Shown here in pieces: positions 7,901 through 10,589 of a stretch of DNA of 10,589 bases. Every line of letters starts with the position of its first letter. Position 1 is the stretch's first letter. The stretch is from Blautia sp. (GTDB taxonomy: Bacteria > Bacillota > Clostridia > Lachnospirales > Lachnospiraceae), in assembly GCA_017515945.1 (NCBI GenBank), contig JAFWDX010000451.1, positions 1 to 10,589 on the forward strand, written 5' to 3'. The position numbers were made by a program, and so were the translations under genes. The notes beneath the pieces are model-generated. The model did no database searches, was not told the DNA's origin, and saw only the letters and a list, made by a program, of their open reading frames with translations.

Positions 7901-8342
7901 GCGCTGACGCTTCTGCAATCTCAGATGAAGCATCCCCTGACTGTGCAGGCTCTGTTTCTGTCTCTTCAGAAGAGGCAGACGTCTCATCTGATCCTTCCGA
8001 TCCGGCCACAGCCGATTCCTGCTCCGGCGCAGCTTCCTCCTCCGTAGCAACATACTCTGCCGACGCATACTCATATGGATCCGCCTCCGGATCATACCCA
8101 TATGCTTCCTGCTCCGGCGCAGCCTCCTCCGACGCATACATATACGTCTCCGTATCCAGTACAGCCTCCTCCGGCGCATACCCATACGTCTCAGAAACTT
8201 CTTCCTCCTGCGGCACATACCCGGTCTCCTGAGATACGGAAACCTCTTCCGAGAACACAGCCGCAGCGGTACCCGGCAGAATAAGCGCCGCGCTTACCCC
8301 CACTGCCAACATTTTCACCATCAGATTCTTTTGCCTGAACAT
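4956..8342 (-). CDS. Large surface-anchored class-3-lipase-like protein with InlB-type repeat and acidic stalk
   Basis: About 1128 residues from MFRQKN. GTG (8354) and ATG (8351) starts are also in frame, but AGGAG lies too close to them; it is 11 bases from the ATG at 8342. Order of parts: signal peptide (1-28); Glu/Ala/Ser/Tyr-rich low-complexity tract (34-180); alpha/beta-hydrolase domain with VWTAGGSRGAG (nucleophile Ser382), CYTFGTPRT (416-424) and HNLSEPDDVVGTF (candidate acid Asp450 or Asp451); a helical, coiled-coil-like insert (about 615-690); TPHYNEVILSWL with His760 as likely base; a beta-rich region (790-920); one InlB/Listeria-Bacteroides repeat (929-996, VTFALDGGTL to KAIWEK); a Pro/Glu stalk with three Cys (1032, 1042, 1050); a membrane helix (about 1104-1123) and an RVKRQ tail. 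No canonical LPXTG precedes the helix, only AQTG. Expected role: extracellular lipid or ester hydrolysis at the cell surface. The substrate is unknown. Confidence 0.88.
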   Translation of the reverse strand: MFRQKNLMVKMLAVGVSAALILPGTAAAVFSEEVSVSQETGYVPQEEEVSETYGYAPEEAVLDTETYMYASEEAAPEQEAYGYDPEADPYEYASAEYVATEEEAAPEQESAVAGSEGSDETSASSEETETEPAQSGDASSEIAEASAPEQDVYAPSEAEAASGSEESAEASAEAMAMEEIPASSVPGVVFMTGSLDQEAVADSDAAAGSNSENRGVYYYRSKEDNADITDTYIYDDELLKGSSLEYNAELATMSLSLVNASIASTRADFPEKSRNLQAFLEDNGFTDFEANEDYKSEPTLDTMGVACAHKKITDNGKTYTLLVIAPRSAGYKTEWGGNFAVGTSGDHEGFTHASDIVLSFAKEYVEKYGISGDIKVWTAGGSRGAGVINVVGAHLLNDTAAALGDAVTLTPDNLYCYTFGTPRTADSTQADLEEKNQGIYAYIHNLSEPDDVVGTFVPEAMGFTRYGDTREYTDPELKEKMLSFLRMTSEAVYQLFSRSDPDNFESKVLDFNKLVSEKKLEFVPASENNYLSGMTQADYMRLLEGTMNEVFGDRETYVEQYQEPMQHFFGYVYGGSGELGTLFQGVKGSDFLFPTIGTMYISVVLEAYMETYDEKVLAHMNEVMSDLEATINDYKTRVQLDEAQIEGFEKLKEGLAADMAVEADQKIARAKDLLEKSWALAARFYSKAMEAGLAPVKSIDDEKKAQLTSEADSLAMVKVLGHILLVDPAQTEEFGFGQLSQQFAHLATTLANAKSFMTPHYNEVILSWLRAEDPNYEDVQKADNAQATGYRRIFVEQPDGVDVTGTVKDSAGNVVAVFKNGELVSRTNKWIGMTTSDEGNWLRLPVDDTYKIDFEISEDTTINVKVSEYSVEKGDEVRVETSDANYSWKDFAIRPVDSATLVISAVDAKDGVYTLDSGASYYFDLLKRFYVTFALDGGTLNGASDNVREIYDGGTDITLPTPSREGYTFAYWEESGKKAGGLLKVLGDHIFKAIWEKIVDDKPAEEDPEDPENPEDVKPEKPEETDPDGPTCPEEHWWPGKCWDPEEQSCPEEQTYPGTPVKYEEAKPLAQESVSTVANEAQSSDASVQYAKVVNTADEAQTGLWLMLMMLSVMAAAAGVIALRVKRQ
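8016..8216 (-). repeat. Imperfect coding repeats with Tyr-x-Tyr motifs in the surface protein
   Basis: Residues about 43-109 of the surface protein repeat a unit of the form Y-x-Y-A/D-P/S-E-E-A: YGYAPEEA, YMYASEEA, YGYDPEAD, YEYASAEY, with AAPEQE recurring between them. At the DNA level GCTCCGGCGCAGC recurs and CCATACGTCTC has a close variant. The units are degenerate in DNA and protein. Confidence 0.7.
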
Positions 8343-8376
8343 ACCCTCCATCACTCCTGTCGTTTATTCACTTGCA

Positions 8377-8436
8377 GAATCGGATAAATAAAACCCGGCC
8401 CCATGCACTTCATTAAGCGAGACCGCCATCCGATTC
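8377..8436. repeat. Perfect 9-bp inverted repeat in the surface-protein leader
   Basis: GAATCGGAT (8377-8385) and ATCCGATTC (8428-8436) are exact reverse complements separated by 42 bases. Both arms fall between the candidate promoter (8456-8485) and the ribosome site of the surface-protein gene. They could close a leader RNA structure or be paired protein-binding sites. Confidence 0.5.
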
Positions 8437-8455
8437 CCTACACTGATTCTTAAAT

Positions 8456-8485
8456 ATCATAACATAATTGAACCCCGGGACACAA
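8456..8485 (-). promoter_or_regulatory. Candidate promoter of the surface-protein gene
   Basis: On the minus strand an extended -10 TGTTATGAT (core TATGAT, 8461-8456) follows a weak -35 TTGTGT (8485-8480) by 18 bases. The leader to the ATG at 8342 would be about 105 bases and would contain the 9-bp inverted repeat. Confidence 0.45.
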
Positions 8486-8500
8486 GAGGAGCCTGACCCC
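8473..8500. repeat. GC-rich block possibly related to the palindrome family
   Basis: Read on the minus strand, the block starts GGGGTCAGGCTCC and ends GTGTCCCGGGG. It shares CAGGCTCC with copy A and the GTCCC core piece with copy C, but lacks the TGAGTCA ends. It overlaps the candidate -35 box of the surface-protein gene. A relation to the family is tentative. Confidence 0.3.
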
Positions 8501-8529
8501 ATAAAATGCGGCGTCCGTCCTCACAAAAA

Positions 8530-8558
8530 TGAGTCACGGGACCTGTCCCCCTGACTCA
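8530..8558. repeat. REP-like palindrome, copy C
   Basis: TGAGTCA (8530-8536) and TGACTCA (8552-8558) are perfect complementary ends, with GGGAC and GTCCC as inner arms. It lies between the two divergent promoters. Inverted, it matches copy A at 25 of 29 positions with no gaps. Confidence 0.75.
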
Positions 8559-8591
8559 CGCCGAAAAAATCTGGTACATTCCCCCTATCCA

Positions 8592-8600
8592 TGATACAAT
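8592..8600 (+). promoter_or_regulatory. Candidate extended -10 promoter of the glycosyltransferase-adenylation operon
   Basis: TGATACAAT is an extended -10 element (TG-n-TACAAT) about 50 bases before the ATG at 8650. No convincing -35 is present at 16-18 bases upstream, as is usual for extended -10 promoters. Confidence 0.4.
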
Positions 8601-8649
8601 AATCCACTGACAGAACATTCCAAACGCAATCATATGGGAGGAATAACAG

Positions 8650-10008
8650 ATGTATCTAATTAAAGAAATAAGCGAGGCAAACTGCCCCGAGCTGCCTTTT
8701 TCCCCGGACATTTTTCATCAGGCCCATGCCATGAAAGCAGACCGCGTCCATGTAAAAGGAGACGGCTTCGCCTTTGACCTTGAAAAAGTAAACAATCTGG
8801 ACTATAACCCGATCTACTTCCGTGACAGATGGAAAAACCAGAATGCCTTTATGCCGTATGAAGACTATGATGAAAATGCCGAATCCAGCCTGTTCCTGCC
8901 ATTCTTAAGGATGTTTTCACGGATCTTCATCTCCGAGGTGAATGAGTATTCGGTCGTTCTGACAGGCCTGATCATGAAGTACACCGATGCCGTGATCTCG
9001 TTCACGGATGACAGGATCCGATGGTTCTATGATCAGAGTGAGAGACTTCGCGTGGTGGATTCATTCCCACAGGCCGACAAAAAGACCCTCACGATCAAGG
9101 GACTTGATCAGGACCTTATATTTGACAGAACCTTTCATACTTTAGGGCCTGTCGGGGCATTTCACAATGTATTTTTCCTGCAGGGCCATGGCGTGAAGAA
9201 TCTGAAAGACTTTAAGTATGCAGATATCGTTCTCGATGAAGGTGCCGGGATCGGCAGTGTGCTCAATACACTCAGCAAATGCTCCACAGCCCTGGGAGAG
9301 CTCGGACAGGGACTGGTCAGCCTTAAACAGAACCTGGGGCAATTCAATACGGCCATTCTCGATAAATATTTCTCATTTGATCTGAAGCAGAATGATGCCA
9401 CCAAGAAAAACACCGTGTTCTTCCGTGAAATCGCGGCACTTAAATCCACAGCCTTCATTTATCTCACAGAGCCGAAGGTGGACCTGCGTGTCGTGAAAAA
9501 AAGCTTTCTGGATGAACTGAACCTGTACTGCGACGCGGTTCTCGGCGGAAAAAGGGTTCTGGGCGTGTTGATCCGGGGAACCGATTATATCAATCTGTTC
9601 AAGACCGGGATCAGGCAGATGAGCACCCCGCAGGACATGGCGCCCATGATCGACGAGTGGATGGAAAAATACGACTACGAAAAGGTCTTTCTGGCAACAG
9701 AGGATAAGGATATCCTTGAATGGATGCGGAAACGCTACCCCGGAAAGCTGCTGGCCGTATCACAGGAACGCCACAGTGTGGAAGACCTGAAGGGAGGCAT
9801 GCTGCTGGCCGATCTGGACAGGGAAAGGGATGAAGATCATGACGATGTCCTGGAGGAAAACATTGTCAATTACTTTTACGCCCTGTACATGCTCTCGCGC
9901 TGCAAGGCATTTATATGCTCCGGATATTGTAATGGCTATGACCTGGTCATGAACTTCAATGACAATAAATTTGAACGGGTAAAACTGTTTCAGAAAGGAG
10001 AGGCATAA
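8650..10008 (+). CDS. O-fucosyltransferase/NodZ-like GT-B family protein
   Basis: 452 residues with GGGAGG 8 bases before the ATG. No signal peptide or membrane helix is seen, so it is expected in the cytoplasm. The C-terminal half carries the pattern of the O-fucosyltransferase/NodZ superfamily: KRVLGVLIRGTDY (301-313), equivalent to the VHxRxGD-like donor-binding loop with Arg309; EKVFLATED (344-352), the following Rossmann strand; and SRCKAFICSGYCNGYDLVMN (416-435), equivalent to the late Ser/Asn nucleotide-sugar-binding segment. Members of this superfamily transfer fucose from GDP-fucose. The donor and acceptor here are not known, and the N-terminal 290 residues are not recognisable by eye. 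It is directly followed, with no spacer, by an adenylate-forming enzyme, so it likely acts in the same pathway. The family call is moderate and the transferase activity is inferred. Confidence 0.7.
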   Translation: MYLIKEISEANCPELPFSPDIFHQAHAMKADRVHVKGDGFAFDLEKVNNLDYNPIYFRDRWKNQNAFMPYEDYDENAESSLFLPFLRMFSRIFISEVNEYSVVLTGLIMKYTDAVISFTDDRIRWFYDQSERLRVVDSFPQADKKTLTIKGLDQDLIFDRTFHTLGPVGAFHNVFFLQGHGVKNLKDFKYADIVLDEGAGIGSVLNTLSKCSTALGELGQGLVSLKQNLGQFNTAILDKYFSFDLKQNDATKKNTVFFREIAALKSTAFIYLTEPKVDLRVVKKSFLDELNLYCDAVLGGKRVLGVLIRGTDYINLFKTGIRQMSTPQDMAPMIDEWMEKYDYEKVFLATEDKDILEWMRKRYPGKLLAVSQERHSVEDLKGGMLLADLDRERDEDHDDVLEENIVNYFYALYMLSRCKAFICSGYCNGYDLVMNFNDNKFERVKLFQKGEA

Positions 10009-10589
10009 ATGAAACGTTTTCTTGAAGCTGTCGAGAGGACAGTGACGGAGCATCCCGGTATGCTTGCCGTCGCGCTGAATCAAAAAGATGAGACAATGAC
10101 CTACGGCGAGCTCTGGAAAGCTTCCGGAAAAATCTATCGTTTCCTTTCGGAACAGGGCATAGGAAAAGAAGATTTCGTACAGATCATGCTGCCGAGAGGC
10201 CCCTGGCCCATCGCGGCCATGCTGGGCGTCATGCGCGCCGGCGCTGCTTTTACGATCGTTGAGGACATTTATCCGATACAGAGGATCGAATATATTTATC
10301 AGGACTGCGGCTGCAGGCTCAGGATCGACAGGGACAAATACCAGGAGATCATGGACACGGTCAGCGCAAAAGAAGGCTACATCGTCGCGGATCCACATGA
10401 CGCCTGCTATGCCATCTATACATCCGGCTCCACCGGCAATCCCAAGGGGGTCCTGCACGAATACGGAAAGATCAGGCAATGTCTGGACGGAATCCCGGTC
10501 AAGGCTATCCTGGCACAGTCCGGTGTCAGACCGGAGGAATTTGCCGCGACGCTGATCGTACCGTTAAGCTTCGTCGTCACGATCATGGA
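10009..10589 (+). CDS. Adenylate-forming (AMP-binding) enzyme, NRPS/DltA-like, 3' end cut by window edge
   Basis: The ATG follows the previous stop with no intervening base. AAGGAG lies 8 bases upstream inside the glycosyltransferase gene, so translation is probably coupled. 193 codons are visible. Adenylation-domain core motifs appear in order: MTYGELWKAS (A1-like, about 30-39), GVMRAGAAFTIVEDIYPIQR (A2-like, about 73-92) and CYAIYTSGSTGNPKGV (A3, the ATP-phosphate loop, about 129-144). The segment between A2 and A3 is short compared with many NRPS domains. The enzyme activates a carboxylic acid, probably an amino acid, as an acyl-adenylate. Carrier, condensation or transfer domains would lie beyond the window, as would the residues that choose the substrate. 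It could be a stand-alone ligase (DltA-like) or the first module of a larger synthetase. Confidence 0.9.
   Translation, partial: MKRFLEAVERTVTEHPGMLAVALNQKDETMTYGELWKASGKIYRFLSEQGIGKEDFVQIMLPRGPWPIAAMLGVMRAGAAFTIVEDIYPIQRIEYIYQDCGCRLRIDRDKYQEIMDTVSAKEGYIVADPHDACYAIYTSGSTGNPKGVLHEYGKIRQCLDGIPVKAILAQSGVRPEEFAATLIVPLSFVVTIM

Noticed and set aside
7771..8232. 153-codon Ser/Ala/Tyr-rich plus-strand frame
   Set aside because: It is the antisense image of the Glu/Ala/Ser/Tyr-rich repeat tract of the surface protein, which explains its composition.
9760..10479. 239-codon minus-strand frame at the right end
   Set aside because: It lies antisense across both the glycosyltransferase-like and adenylation genes, whose motifs are convincing.

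Overview
The window looks like chromosomal DNA of a Gram-positive anaerobe of the Clostridia, most likely a gut member of Lachnospiraceae. This is inferred from the moderate GC content, strong AGGAG-type ribosome binding sites, a lipobox lipoprotein, a Gram-positive-style surface protein ending in a membrane anchor, an Mbeg1-like (DUF2974) hydrolase and a free-standing Ala-tRNA(Pro) editing protein. No rRNA, tRNA, CRISPR array, transposase or phage gene was seen.

Layout. All genes from position 1 to 8342 lie on the minus strand. Read in transcription order from the right, they are: a ~1128-residue secreted, membrane-anchored class-3-lipase-like protein (8342-4956); a small lipoprotein (4699-4274); a TlpA-like thioredoxin-fold protein with a large N-terminal region of unknown function (4204-3068); an Mbeg1-like alpha/beta hydrolase (2871-1738); a ProXp-ala/YbaK-type tRNA-editing protein (1702-1151); and a second secreted thioredoxin-like protein with a CPWC site, cut by the window edge (748-1). 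On the plus strand, diverging from the surface protein, is a tightly packed pair: an O-fucosyltransferase/NodZ-like protein (8650-10008) and an adenylate-forming enzyme (10009 to the window end, partial).

How the genes may work together. The lipoprotein and TlpA-like gene, 69 bp apart and downstream of a good promoter, look like one exported redox unit. The plus-strand pair abuts with no spacer and probably opens a larger operon for glycan modification or for a small peptide or aminoacyl product. The window ends before its partner genes.

Most unusual non-coding signal. A family of short palindromes with TGAGTCA / TGACTCA ends and a GC-rich core occurs three times, always between genes (2887-2917, 4900-4949, 8530-8558), with a possible half copy at 1728-1741. 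Two of the copies are 25/29 identical when one is inverted. They resemble REP-type dispersed elements.
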